Shown piece after piece: positions 49,049 to 58,204 of a stretch of DNA of 64,000 nucleotides. Both the position numbers and the translations under genes were made by a program. Location: assembly GCF_041080655.1 (NCBI RefSeq), contig NZ_CP163525.1, positions 6,510,001 to 6,574,000 on the forward strand, in the 5' to 3' direction. The notes beneath the pieces are model-generated. The model ran no database searches, was not told the DNA's origin, and saw nothing but the letters and a program-made list of their open reading frames with translations. Positions within the stretch are counted from its first letter, which is position 1, and every line of letters starts with the position of its first letter. The DNA comes from Streptomyces sp. CG4. Its GTDB lineage: Bacteria > Actinomycetota > Actinomycetes > Streptomycetales > Streptomycetaceae.

Positions 49049-50986
49049 CTACCCACCCCCCACCGCCGTGAGCAGCGCGAGCGGAACCGCGGCCGACCGC
49101 GATTCCCGCACACACGCATGCGGATAGGGAACCGGCTCCGGATGCGTGTCCCTCCCGTACCCCGCCAAAACCTCCGGCAGCCGATGCCCCGCCACCGTCG
49201 CCGCGTCGATCAGCGCACGCGCCACCGTACGGGCCTCGTCGTGCAGTCCGTACCGCGCAAGCCCCAACGTGATCAGCGCGTTGTCGTGCGGCCACACGGA
49301 ACCCCGGTGATACGACATCGGGTGGTACGCCGCCTGCCCCGCGGCCAGCGTCCGTACGCCCCAGCCGGAGAAGAAGTCCGGCTCCAGCAGCCGACGGCCC
49401 ACCACCTCGCCGTACTCCTTGTCCAGCAGCCCGGACCACAGCAGATGCCCGGCGTCGGAGGCCAGCGCGTCGATCTGGCGGCCCTCGCCGTCCAGCGCGA
49501 GCGCCGGGAAGGAGCGCTCCGGCATCCAGAAGTCCCGCTGGAACCGGTCCCGCAGATCGGCCGCCCCCTGCTCCAGCAGCGCCGCGTACGTCGCGTCGCC
49601 CCAGGCCGTGCGCGCCAGCCAGGCCGTGCGGCGCAGCGCGTCGTACGCGTAGCCCTGCGCGCCCGCCGCCATGACCGCGCCGGTGGGCCGGGTGCCGTCG
49701 GCGCAGCAGATCGCGCCGGGGGAGTCCTTCCAGTTCTGGTTGGCGAGGCCGCCCTCGTCGGCGCGGTAGACGAGGTAGCCGCGCGAGGTCAGGCCGCCGT
49801 GGTCCAGCATCCAGCCGACGGCGGCACGCGCGTGCGGTTCCAGGCGCCGGGCCGGGACCTGGTCCCCGGTCTGTTCGGTATACGCGCCGAGCAGGATCAG
49901 GAACAGCGGGGTCGCGTCGACCGAGCCGTAGTACCGCCCGAACGGCACCTGCCCGAAGTGCGCCAGCTCGCCGTGGCGTACCTCGTGCACGATCTTGCCG
50001 GGCTGGGCGACCGGAGACAGTGCGGTGCCGGTCGCCTGGGTCGCGGCGAGCGCGGGGAGCGTCGCGGCGGCCAGCTCCGGGCGGTACGGCAGCGCGAACA
50101 GCGAGGTGAGCAGGGCGTCGCGGGCGAGAAGGGTGAGGAACCAGGGGGCTCCGCCGGCCGGCACGCGCAGTTCCTCGCCGTCCGGTCCGGTGGCCGGCAC
50201 CTGGAGCGCGGCGAGGTCGGCGAGGCCGCGTGCGCAGGCCGCCGCCAGCTCCGGCCAGCCGCTCGGGAAGGCCACGCCCTCCATGAACTCCCCTTCCAGG
50301 GCGAGGAGTTGTTCGTCCTGGGACGCGGGGTCGCGGGGCACGCGCAGGGCGCGCTTCTCGCCGTGCGGGCGGGCGATCACCCGGAGCAGCAGCTCGGTCG
50401 TGCCGTGCGGATCCAGACCGAGGGTCCACACCAGGCGCCGGGCGCCGGTGCCGGTCTCCTCCACGGCGTCGGGAGCGGGGTCGGCGGTGATGGTCGTACA
50501 CGAGTGCCATTCGGCGCGCCGGTAGGTGAACTCGATGCCGTCGTCGAGGACTTCACGGGAGCGTACGGCACCGGGCTTGGCGTAGGTGCGGTGGTCGGAG
50601 CGGAGTTCGAACTGGTCGGTGAAGTCGGCATCGGCGGTGATGGCGAGCCGGACCGTGGTCGGCTCCGGGCGGTTGCTGGTCACCCGCAGCGACTCCACGA
50701 ACGAGCTGTCGCCGACCGCCTGCCGGCGGAACAGCGTGTGCGCCGCGGGCTCCTGCCGGCCGCCGCGCGGGACCAGCACACAGCGGGCCGCGTCGCCGTC
50801 GGTGACCGGGGTGAGCGCCTCGGGCACGGCGCCGTCCACGGTGAGCTGCCAGCGGCTGAGATGCCGGGCGTCCCGTACGAACAATCCGTCCGGGGCACCA
50901 CTGCCCCGGACGCCGCTGATGTCGCCCCGGTCGCCCACGGCGGCGAACGTCGCTCCGTGCACGAGCAGATGATGCCGGTCGGTCAT
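49049..50986 (-). CDS. Glycogen-debranching-like (alpha/alpha)6 glycosidase
   Basis: A 645-residue cytoplasmic protein. The N-terminal beta-sandwich is of the GDE_N type (GAPDGLFVRDARHLSRWQLT), and the C-terminal helical barrel has the amylo-1,6-glucosidase-like segments GAPWFLTLLARDALLTSL, DATPLFLILLGAY and MSYHRGSVWPHDNALI, with the catalytic acids expected in the Asp/Glu-rich loops. It is translated from an ATG overlapping the MGH1-like gene stop (ATGA). Substrate is probably an alpha-glucan or alpha-linked glycoside. The coupled genes may work on one compound. Confidence 0.82.
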   Translation of the reverse strand: MTDRHHLLVHGATFAAVGDRGDISGVRGSGAPDGLFVRDARHLSRWQLTVDGAVPEALTPVTDGDAARCVLVPRGGRQEPAAHTLFRRQAVGDSSFVESLRVTSNRPEPTTVRLAITADADFTDQFELRSDHRTYAKPGAVRSREVLDDGIEFTYRRAEWHSCTTITADPAPDAVEETGTGARRLVWTLGLDPHGTTELLLRVIARPHGEKRALRVPRDPASQDEQLLALEGEFMEGVAFPSGWPELAAACARGLADLAALQVPATGPDGEELRVPAGGAPWFLTLLARDALLTSLFALPYRPELAAATLPALAATQATGTALSPVAQPGKIVHEVRHGELAHFGQVPFGRYYGSVDATPLFLILLGAYTEQTGDQVPARRLEPHARAAVGWMLDHGGLTSRGYLVYRADEGGLANQNWKDSPGAICCADGTRPTGAVMAAGAQGYAYDALRRTAWLARTAWGDATYAALLEQGAADLRDRFQRDFWMPERSFPALALDGEGRQIDALASDAGHLLWSGLLDKEYGEVVGRRLLEPDFFSGWGVRTLAAGQAAYHPMSYHRGSVWPHDNALITLGLARYGLHDEARTVARALIDAATVAGHRLPEVLAGYGRDTHPEPVPYPHACVRESRSAAVPLALLTAVGGG

Positions 50987-52590
50987 CCCCGGTCTCCTCC
51001 TTCGTCACTGCTGTCGAACGTGCCGGTGGCTGCCTTGGACACGCCCTCGCCGGGGCGCTTGGGAAGGTCTTTGTGCAGCTCTCGGCGCGGGTCCGGGTGC
51101 CTGTCCCGGTGCACCTGGCGCGGGTCCCGGTGCAGTTGGTGGTGCAGGTCGAGGGCGAGCGCGGCGGTCCAGCCGAAGCCGGTCGCGCCGCAGGCCTCGC
51201 CGGTGTACGGGTCGACGTACTCCGCGAAATCCGTGGTGTCGGCGAGGTGCAGCACGGCCGCGCGCAGCGCGTCGGCCCGCTCCCGCCGGCCGTGCACCCG
51301 CAGGCCCCGCTCCAGCAGCCAGTTCGTGTTGAACCAGGCCGGCCCACGCCAGTACCGGTGCGGGTCGAAGGCCTTCCCGAGCAGGTCGTAGCTGGGCACG
51401 AGCCGGGTTTGCCCACCCAGCCCGAAGTGCGGGCCGCACAGCGTGCGGACCAGCGCGGCGACGACCTCCTGCGGCAGCCCGGGAAGAACGAGCGGCACCA
51501 GCCCGGAAACCCCACGCTCCCGGATCAGCCCGGACGCCCCCCGCTCGCTGATCGCCCCGCCGCCCCGCAGGTCCCGGCACAGGAACATCCCGGCCGTCGG
51601 GTCCCACAGCCGTGTCACCAGAGCCGCCGTCAGGCGTTCGGCGCGGATGTGGCGGGCGGTGCCGGGTGCGCCCAGCTCCGTGGCGATCCGGGCCAGCGCG
51701 TGTTCGGAGGCGATGAGCAGGGCGTTGAAGGCGGGATCCTCGACGGCGAACTCCCCGTCCCCGGCGCTGTCGCTCCCGCCCGCCCCAGCCCTACTTCTCC
51801 CGCCCGCCCCGCCCCTGTCGCTCCCGCCCGCCCCATCCCTGTACCCGGCGTCCCGGTAGTCGGCGGCCAGCCGCACGTACCGCCCGTAGTCGAGATCCGT
51901 CGGCCGGTCCTCGGGGGCGCCGTGGGCGAGGTCGGCGCGGCGGAAGGAGCGGGCCGGGGCCGGGGTGATCCGGGCCAGCGGGGCGTCCCAGCAGGGGCTG
52001 TTGTCCATGCCCTGCTCCCAGGGGTGGACGACCGACACCAGCCCTGCGCCGCCCAGGTCCCGGTGGTGCAGCAGATAGCGGTGCCAGGCGGCCAGCCGCG
52101 GATAGACCCGGGCCAGAAAGCCGCGCGCCCGGGACAGGCCGGGGTCGGCGCAGTGCACCAGCCAGGCCGCCAGCGCGTGCACCGGTGGCTGCACGATGCC
52201 CGAGGTCTGTACGGTGCGCGGGGCGCCCGCCGGGCGCCCGGCGGTGGTGGAACGCCAGAAGTCGGGGCTCGGGAAGTACGCGTCGAGCGGCACGGAGGGG
52301 TTGAAGACGATGTGCGGGACGCGTCCGTCGGCCCACTGGGCGGCCAGCAGCGTCTCCAGCTCCGTCTGGGCCCGCCGCGGAGAGACGTGCCGCAGGCCGA
52401 TCGCGATGAACGCCGAGTCCCAGGACCACTGGTGCGGATACAGGTTCCGGGAGGGGACCGTCGAGCTGCCCGTCCAGTTCGCGTCGAGCACCTTGGCCGC
52501 TCTGGCGGGTAAGGACGCCGCGGCGGCCGGGGGACCGTACGCGACCTCGTACTCCGTGGGACGGGCAGTGAGCTGCGTGCTGCGATCCAC
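50983..52590 (-). CDS. MGH1/trehalase-like (alpha/alpha)6 glycosidase
   Basis: A 535-residue protein with the GH63/MGH1-type opening NLYPHQWSWDSAFIAIGLRH and later WRGPAWFNTNWLLERGL and GEACGATGFGWTAAL. Family members hydrolyse mannosylglycerate, glucosylglycerate or related alpha-glycosides. A Gly/Ser-rich insertion (DRGGAGGRSRAGAGGSDS) near residue 255 and a charged repeat in the tail (HRDPRQVHRDRHPDPRRE) look like local expansions in linkers. GTG start with GGGGAG upstream. It is divergent from a ROK regulator 142 bases away, the likely controller of both glycosidase genes. Confidence 0.8.
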   Translation of the reverse strand: MDRSTQLTARPTEYEVAYGPPAAAASLPARAAKVLDANWTGSSTVPSRNLYPHQWSWDSAFIAIGLRHVSPRRAQTELETLLAAQWADGRVPHIVFNPSVPLDAYFPSPDFWRSTTAGRPAGAPRTVQTSGIVQPPVHALAAWLVHCADPGLSRARGFLARVYPRLAAWHRYLLHHRDLGGAGLVSVVHPWEQGMDNSPCWDAPLARITPAPARSFRRADLAHGAPEDRPTDLDYGRYVRLAADYRDAGYRDGAGGSDRGGAGGRSRAGAGGSDSAGDGEFAVEDPAFNALLIASEHALARIATELGAPGTARHIRAERLTAALVTRLWDPTAGMFLCRDLRGGGAISERGASGLIRERGVSGLVPLVLPGLPQEVVAALVRTLCGPHFGLGGQTRLVPSYDLLGKAFDPHRYWRGPAWFNTNWLLERGLRVHGRRERADALRAAVLHLADTTDFAEYVDPYTGEACGATGFGWTAALALDLHHQLHRDPRQVHRDRHPDPRRELHKDLPKRPGEGVSKAATGTFDSSDEGGDRG

Positions 52591-52732
52591 TCGGGGCTCC
52601 CCGAAGACGAAGGCGGAGACGAAGACGCCCGGCCGAGCCGACCGGTTCTGTTGTTACGACCGTAGAGTTACGTCTATTTAACACGCAAAACTCAATATGT
52701 AATGCATGGTTGGGAAACACAAGGGGGTGCGC

Positions 52733-53965
52733 ATGCCCGACCGTATGACCGACCGTCAGGACAGGCCCGGCAGACGGGCCGGCCAGGCCGGCGCCGGAGA
52801 GCTGCTCGCACTGGTACGCAGCGGCCGGGCCGTGACACGCGGTGCGCTCCAGCAGGTCACCGGGCTGTCCCGGGCGACCGTCGGGCAGCGCCTGGACCGG
52901 CTGTTCCGGGCCGGCTGGCTGCGCGAGGGCGCGGGCGGCCCGGTCGGCTCGCCGCTCGGCGGCCGCCCCTCCATCACCCTGGAGTTCGACGACGGCCACG
53001 CCGTCGTCCTCGCCGCCGACCTGGACACCCGGCACGCCCGCGCGGCCGTCCTCGGCCTGACCGGCGAGATCCTCGCCGAGCACTCGGGAACCCTGGTCGT
53101 CGAGGACGGCCCGGAGGCCGTGCTCGGCGAACTCGGCCACTGGTTCGACCGGCTGCTGGAGAAGACCGGGCGACCGGCGGCGGACGTCTGCGGCATCGGC
53201 CTCGCCGTGCCCGGCCCGGTGGACACCGGGACCGGCCGGGTGGTGCAGCCCCCGATGATGCCCGGCTGGGACGGCTACGACATAAGGGGCCGCCTCTCCC
53301 GCGCCTTCACCGAGCACACCGGCGCGGCGGCGGTCCCGGTCCTGGTGGACAACGACGCCAACTTCATGGCCTACGGCGAACAGCGCGCCGGACACCCCGA
53401 CTGCGCGGCCTTCGTGCTGGTCAAGGTGTCCACGGGCATAGGCGCCGGGGTGGTCGTGGACGGCGCGATCTACCGGGGGATCGACGGCGGCGCGGGCGAC
53501 ATCGGGCACATCCGCGTCGGCGCGGACGCGCTGTGCCGCTGTGGCTCGCACGGCTGTCTCGCCGCCGTCGCGAGCGGCGGCGCCGTGGCCCGCCGGCTGG
53601 CGGAGAGCGGGGTGCCGGCCGCCTCCGGCGCGGACGTACGGGACCTGCTGGCCGCCGGTCATCCCGAGGCGACGGCACTGGCCCGTGAGGCCGGGCGCCA
53701 GGTCGGTGTGGTGCTGGCGACGGTCGTGACCCTGCTCAACCCCGGCGTGCTGATGATCGCGGGCGATCTCGCCGGCACGCCCTTCCTCACCGGATTGCGC
53801 GAGCTGCTCTACCAGCGGGCGCTGCCGCGCTCCACGGCCCACCTGGACGTCGTCACCTCGCGGCTGGGGGAGCGGGCCGCGCTCATCGGAGCGGGGGCGC
53901 TGGTCGTGGAACACCTCTACGCGCCGGAGCGGGTCGAGGAGCGGCTGCGGGCGCTGGGCGTGTGA
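52733..53965 (+). CDS. ROK-family transcriptional repressor
   Basis: About 410 residues: an N-terminal winged helix (RGALQQVTGLSRATVGQRLD) and a sugar-kinase-like ROK domain with VPGPVDTGTGRV, VLVDNDANFMAYGEQ and the zinc motif CRCGSHGCL. The start ATG 52733 has AAGGGGG five bases upstream; ATG 52706 is less likely. The intergenic region is AT-rich with two GTTACG words (around 52654 and 52667), a possible operator. A sugar released by the divergent glycosidases is a natural inducer. Confidence 0.92.
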   Translation: MPDRMTDRQDRPGRRAGQAGAGELLALVRSGRAVTRGALQQVTGLSRATVGQRLDRLFRAGWLREGAGGPVGSPLGGRPSITLEFDDGHAVVLAADLDTRHARAAVLGLTGEILAEHSGTLVVEDGPEAVLGELGHWFDRLLEKTGRPAADVCGIGLAVPGPVDTGTGRVVQPPMMPGWDGYDIRGRLSRAFTEHTGAAAVPVLVDNDANFMAYGEQRAGHPDCAAFVLVKVSTGIGAGVVVDGAIYRGIDGGAGDIGHIRVGADALCRCGSHGCLAAVASGGAVARRLAESGVPAASGADVRDLLAAGHPEATALAREAGRQVGVVLATVVTLLNPGVLMIAGDLAGTPFLTGLRELLYQRALPRSTAHLDVVTSRLGERAALIGAGALVVEHLYAPERVEERLRALGV

Positions 53966-54078
53966 CGCCGCTGCTGCCGGGCGTGTGACGTGGGTGTTTC
54001 CGGGATCGGAAGCGGTCCGCATGGTGAAATCCGGCGGGCTGTGGCAGCGTGATTCTCGCCACCCTTGATAAGGGTTGC

Positions 54079-54194
54079 GCTCAGATGAGCGGATCTTGGG
54101 CGACTGCACTTCTCCAAGGGGTGGCACTGGGTGCCACCCCTTGATCGTTCATCGATCGAAATCAGACGTGCAGGATGACCGCTCATTTGAGCGG
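54079..54194. promoter_or_regulatory. Paired GCTCA-N2-TGAGC palindromes upstream of ppdK
   Basis: GCTCAGATGAGC (54079-54090) and CCGCTCATTTGAGCGG (54179-54194) share the core GCTCA-NN-TGAGC; their centres are 102 bases apart. They flank a strong hairpin in the 430-base gap before ppdK. Identical cores suggest one dimeric regulator bound at two sites. Confidence 0.5.
54115..54143 (+). terminator. Strong hairpin in the ROK-ppdK gap
   Basis: Arms 54115-54126 and 54132-54143 (CAAGGGGTGGCA and its complement) pair perfectly over 12 bases with loop CTGGG. No T run follows. It could terminate the ROK transcript or be the 3' end of a small RNA. Confidence 0.6.
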
Positions 54195-54395
54195 AATGCC
54201 TCGCGTTTGGGGATGCTTGCGTTCAAGAAGTGAAAACATCCGGCCCTGCTGGCTTGCCAAGCTTTGACTTTCGATCCGCTGGCGGACTACTGGTTACAGG
54301 CGCATGACGCACAAGTAGACGTACCCATGTGCCTTCGATCTGGGTATGTTCCTCGCCGTCAGGGCAGCCACCGTGGCCTCAAGGAGTCGAGACCC

Positions 54396-57116
54396 GTGTC
54401 GGAAAACAAAGAACCCCACGGAGTGAAGTTCGTTTACGACTTCACCGAGGGAAACAAGGACCTCAAGGACCTCCTCGGCGGCAAGGGCGCCAACCTCGCC
54501 GAGATGACCAACCTCGGTCTGCCGGTCCCTCCCGGCTTCACCATCACCACGGAGGCCTGCAAGGTCTACCTGGAGAGCGGCGAGGAGCCCGCGGCACTGC
54601 GTGACGAGGTGAGTGCGCACCTCGACGCCCTCGAATCCCGCATGGGCAAGAAGCTCGGCCAGGCCGACAACCCGCTGCTCGTGTCGGTCCGCTCGGGCGC
54701 CAAGTTCTCCATGCCCGGCATGATGGACACGGTCCTGAACATCGGCCTCTCCGACAAGTCGGTGCAGGGCCTGGCCAAGCAGGCCGGCGACGACCGCTTC
54801 GCCTGGGACTCCTACCGCCGCCTCATCCAGATGTTCGGCAAGACCGTCCTCGGCGTCGACGGCGACCTCTTCGAGGAGGCCCTCGAGGCGGCCAAGGAGG
54901 CCAAGAAGGTCACGGTCGACACCGACCTGGAGGCCGCCGAGCTGAAGAAGCTGGTCACCGCCTTCAAGAAGATCGTCAAGAAGGAGGCCGGCCGGGACTT
55001 CCCGCAGGACCCGCGCGAGCAGATGGACCTCGCCATCAAGGCGGTCTTCGACTCGTGGAACGGCGACCGGGCGAAGCTCTACCGCCGCCAGGAGCGCATC
55101 CCCGGCGACCTCGGTACGGCCGTCAACATCTGCTCGATGGTCTTCGGCAACCTGGGCCCGGACTCCGGCACGGGCGTGGCGTTCACCCGCGACCCCGCCT
55201 CGGGCCACCAGGGCGTCTACGGCGACTACCTGCAGAACGCCCAGGGCGAGGACGTGGTGGCGGGCATCCGCAACACCGTCCCGCTCGCGGAGCTGGAGTC
55301 GATCGACAAGAAGTCGTACGACCAGCTCATGCAGATCATGGAGACGCTGGAGAACCACTACAAGGACCTCTGCGACATCGAGTTCACGATCGAGCGCGGT
55401 CAGCTGTGGATGCTTCAGACCCGCGTCGGCAAGCGCACGGCGGGCGCGGCCTTCCGCATCGCCACGCAGCTGGTGGACCAGGGCCTGATCGACGAGACGG
55501 AAGCCCTCCAGCGGGTGACCGGCGCCCAGCTGGCCCAGCTGATGTTCCCGCGCTTCGACGAGCACGCGAAGGTCGGGCAGGTGGGCCGTGGCATCGCCGC
55601 GTCTCCCGGCGCCGCGGTGGGCAAGGCGGTCTTCGACTCGTACACGGCCGTGAAGTGGTCCCGCTCGGGCGAGAAGGTCATCCTGGTCCGCCGTGAGACC
55701 AACCCCGACGACCTGGACGGCATGATCGCGGCGGAGGGCATCCTCACGTCGCGCGGCGGCAAGACGTCCCACGCGGCCGTGGTCGCCCGCGGCATGGGCA
55801 AGACCTGTGTCTGCGGTGCGGAGGAGCTGGAGGTCGACACCAAGCGCCGCCGGATGACGGTCCCCGGCGGACACGTCGTGGAAGAGGGCGACCTGATCTC
55901 CATCGACGGCTCGTCGGGCAAGGTCTACCTCGGCGAGGTCCCGGTCGTCCCGTCCCCGGTGGTGGAGTACTTCGAGGGCCGGATGCACCCGGGCGCCGAC
56001 GACGCCGACGAACTGGTCGAGGCGGTCCACCGCATGATGGCCTTCGCCGACCGCAAGCGCCGCCTGCGCGTGCGCGCCAACGCCGACAACGCGGAAGACG
56101 CGCTGCGCGCCCGCCGCTTCGGCGCCCAGGGCATCGGCCTGTGCCGCACGGAGCACATGTTCCTCGGCGACCGCCGCGAGCTGGTCGAGCGCCTGATCCT
56201 GGCGGACACGGAGGAGGAGCGCGAGAAGTCCCTGAAGGCGCTGCTCCCGCTCCAGAAGAAGGACTTCGTAGAACTCTTCGAGGCAATGGACGGCCTCCCG
56301 GTCACGATCCGCCTCCTGGACCCCCCGCTGCACGAGTTCCTGCCGGACATCACGGAGCTGTCGGTCCGCGTGGCCCTGGCCGAGTCCCGCCAGGAGCCGC
56401 ACGAGAACGACCTCCGCCTGCTCCAGGCGGTGCACCGCCTGCACGAGCAGAACCCGATGCTGGGCCTGCGCGGCGTACGCCTCGGCCTGGTCATCCCGGG
56501 CCTGTTCACGATGCAGGTCCGCGCGATCGCCGAGGCTGCGGCGGAACGCAAGTCCTCGAAGGGCGACCCGCGGGCGGAGATCATGATCCCGCTGGTCGGT
56601 ACGGTCCAGGAGCTGGAGATCGTCCGCGAGGAGGCCGACAAGGTCATTGCGGAGGTCGAGGCCACGACCGGTACGCAGCTCAAGCTGGCGATCGGCACGA
56701 TGATCGAGCTGCCGCGAGCGGCGCTGACGGCGGGCCAGATCGCGGAGGCGGCGGAGTTCTTCTCCTTCGGCACGAACGACCTGACGCAGACGGTGTGGGG
56801 CTTCAGCCGGGACGACGTAGAGGCTTCCTTCTTCACGGCATACCTGGAGAAGGGCATCTTCGGCGTCTCCCCCTTCGAGACGATCGACAGGGACGGCGTG
56901 GGCTCCCTGGTGAAGCTGGCGGCGGAAGCGGGCCGCCGCACCCGCCCCGACCTCAAGCTCGGCGTCTGCGGCGAACACGGCGGCGACCCGGAGTCGGTCC
57001 ACTTCTTCCACGAGGTGGGTCTGGACTACGTCTCCTGCTCCCCGTTCCGCATCCCGGTCGCCCGCCTGGAAGCCGGCCGCGCGGCGACGAACTCGGCGGG
57101 CAGCGACCACCGCTGA
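54396..57116 (+). CDS. ppdK: Pyruvate, phosphate dikinase
   Basis: Interconverts pyruvate, ATP and phosphate with phosphoenolpyruvate, AMP and diphosphate, linking glycolysis and gluconeogenesis. About 906 residues: an ATP-grasp domain (LLGGKGANLAEMTNLGLPVP, RSGAKFSMPGMMDT), the swivelling domain with the phosphohistidine at about residue 459 (GGKTSHAAVVARGMGKTCVC) and the PEP-binding barrel with FFSFGTNDLTQ and GVCGEHGGDPESV. All key residues are present. GTG 54396 follows AAGGAG; an upstream frame from 54264 has no ribosome binding site. A 430-base structured region precedes it and a strong terminator follows. Confidence 0.97.
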   Translation: MSENKEPHGVKFVYDFTEGNKDLKDLLGGKGANLAEMTNLGLPVPPGFTITTEACKVYLESGEEPAALRDEVSAHLDALESRMGKKLGQADNPLLVSVRSGAKFSMPGMMDTVLNIGLSDKSVQGLAKQAGDDRFAWDSYRRLIQMFGKTVLGVDGDLFEEALEAAKEAKKVTVDTDLEAAELKKLVTAFKKIVKKEAGRDFPQDPREQMDLAIKAVFDSWNGDRAKLYRRQERIPGDLGTAVNICSMVFGNLGPDSGTGVAFTRDPASGHQGVYGDYLQNAQGEDVVAGIRNTVPLAELESIDKKSYDQLMQIMETLENHYKDLCDIEFTIERGQLWMLQTRVGKRTAGAAFRIATQLVDQGLIDETEALQRVTGAQLAQLMFPRFDEHAKVGQVGRGIAASPGAAVGKAVFDSYTAVKWSRSGEKVILVRRETNPDDLDGMIAAEGILTSRGGKTSHAAVVARGMGKTCVCGAEELEVDTKRRRMTVPGGHVVEEGDLISIDGSSGKVYLGEVPVVPSPVVEYFEGRMHPGADDADELVEAVHRMMAFADRKRRLRVRANADNAEDALRARRFGAQGIGLCRTEHMFLGDRRELVERLILADTEEEREKSLKALLPLQKKDFVELFEAMDGLPVTIRLLDPPLHEFLPDITELSVRVALAESRQEPHENDLRLLQAVHRLHEQNPMLGLRGVRLGLVIPGLFTMQVRAIAEAAAERKSSKGDPRAEIMIPLVGTVQELEIVREEADKVIAEVEATTGTQLKLAIGTMIELPRAALTAGQIAEAAEFFSFGTNDLTQTVWGFSRDDVEASFFTAYLEKGIFGVSPFETIDRDGVGSLVKLAAEAGRRTRPDLKLGVCGEHGGDPESVHFFHEVGLDYVSCSPFRIPVARLEAGRAATNSAGSDHR

Positions 57117-57187
57117 CCCTCCCCTGACGCCGGAGCCGCCGCCCGTCCCCGACCCTCAACCGATGGGCGACGGCTCCGGACCACGAA

Positions 57188-57226
57188 GAGAGAGGCGGCA
57201 CCCTGTGCGGGGGTGCCGCCTCTCTC
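57188..57226 (+). terminator. Terminator after ppdK
   Basis: A perfect 16-base-pair stem (57188-57203 with 57211-57226), loop TGTGCGG, followed by GCTTCG. The strongest hairpin in the window. Confidence 0.9.
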
Positions 57227-57282
57227 GCTTCGCAGGTTTGTCCGTGCTGGTCAGCACACGATCCGGATGCGTCCACCGGCGT

Positions 57283-58194
57283 TCAGTGCTCGCGTGCTCG
57301 CAGGCGGCGCAGCATACGGGTGTCCGCGAAGCCGACCGCGCGGGCGGCGGCATCGACCGTGGCACCGTGGCTGATGAGGTGCTCGGCGCGTTCGAGACGC
57401 AGGGTTTGCTGATAGCGCAGCGGGGTGAGGCCGCCGGTGGCGCGAGTGAAGAGGCGGGTGAGGGTGCGTTCGCTCACCCCCACTGCCGCGGCCAGGGCGG
57501 GCAGGGGCAACGGCTGGTCGAAGCGGGCGTCGAGCAGGTCCTGGGCGTGGTGCACGGTGTCGTCGAGGTGGGACCGGTACCGGAGCATGGCGCTGGCCTG
57601 CGGTTCATGGCCGTTCCGCCGCGCGTAGACGACCATGTCCCGGGCCACCTGGGCGGCGACGGCGGGGCCGTGCCGGGTGGCGATCAGGTGCAGGGCCAGG
57701 TCGATGCCACTGGCGATGCCGGCCGAGGTGACCACCCGGTCGTCGGCCGTATACAGGACATCGCGAATGACCGTCGCCCTGGGGTAGCGGCGTGCGAGCT
57801 CGTCCTGCACATCGTGGTGGGTGGTGCAGCGGCGGCCGTCGAGCAGGCCGGCGCGGCCGAGCGCCTCGGCTCCGGCGCAGACGCTCGCAACGGTCCCGCC
57901 CCTGGCGTGGTGGTCCCGGAGAGACTGCAGCAACGCCGCGCCGATGGCAGGACTGCCGGCCAGGGTGAGCGCTCGCCAGCCGGGCACCACGATCAGGTCC
58001 TCGGGGCCGAGCTCGGGCCAGTCGAGCCGGGCCACCAGTGACAGGCCCTGAGCGGTGGAGACCAGCGGCTGCTCGGCGATGTAGCTGAGTGTGTAGGGGT
58101 GCCCGAAGTCGGCGGCCGTGGAAAAGACCTGCGCGGGGCCTCCCAGATCCAGCAGATGGACTCCGGGCACCAGCAGGAAGGCGATGTGGCTCAC
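57283..58194 (-). CDS. GlxA-type AraC regulator (DJ-1/PfpI domain)
   Basis: About 303 residues. Residues 1-165 are a DJ-1/PfpI amidotransferase-like domain (FLLVPGVHLLDLGGPAQVFS, SVCAGAEALGRAGLLDGR with the nucleophilic-elbow Cys). The C-terminal third has the AraC double helix-turn-helix (LPALAAAVGVSERTLTRLF, DAAARAVGFADTRML). The start is GTG 58194, 10 bases after the stop of the isochorismatase-family gene, so both are one transcript. Regulators of this type sense small amines or amides and often control a neighbouring hydrolase. Confidence 0.9.
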   Translation of the reverse strand: MSHIAFLLVPGVHLLDLGGPAQVFSTAADFGHPYTLSYIAEQPLVSTAQGLSLVARLDWPELGPEDLIVVPGWRALTLAGSPAIGAALLQSLRDHHARGGTVASVCAGAEALGRAGLLDGRRCTTHHDVQDELARRYPRATVIRDVLYTADDRVVTSAGIASGIDLALHLIATRHGPAVAAQVARDMVVYARRNGHEPQASAMLRYRSHLDDTVHHAQDLLDARFDQPLPLPALAAAVGVSERTLTRLFTRATGGLTPLRYQQTLRLERAEHLISHGATVDAAARAVGFADTRMLRRLRAREH

Positions 58195-58204
58195 GATCCG
58201 GTCA

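Noticed and set aside
47126..51391. A 1421-codon open frame on the plus strand
   Set aside because: It runs antisense to the sulfatase and glycosidase genes and is rich in Arg, Gly, Val and His without recognisable domains, as expected for antisense frames in very GC-rich DNA.
54294..57110. A 938-codon open frame antisense to ppdK
   Set aside because: Composition typical of the complementary frame of a high-GC gene; ppdK is certain.
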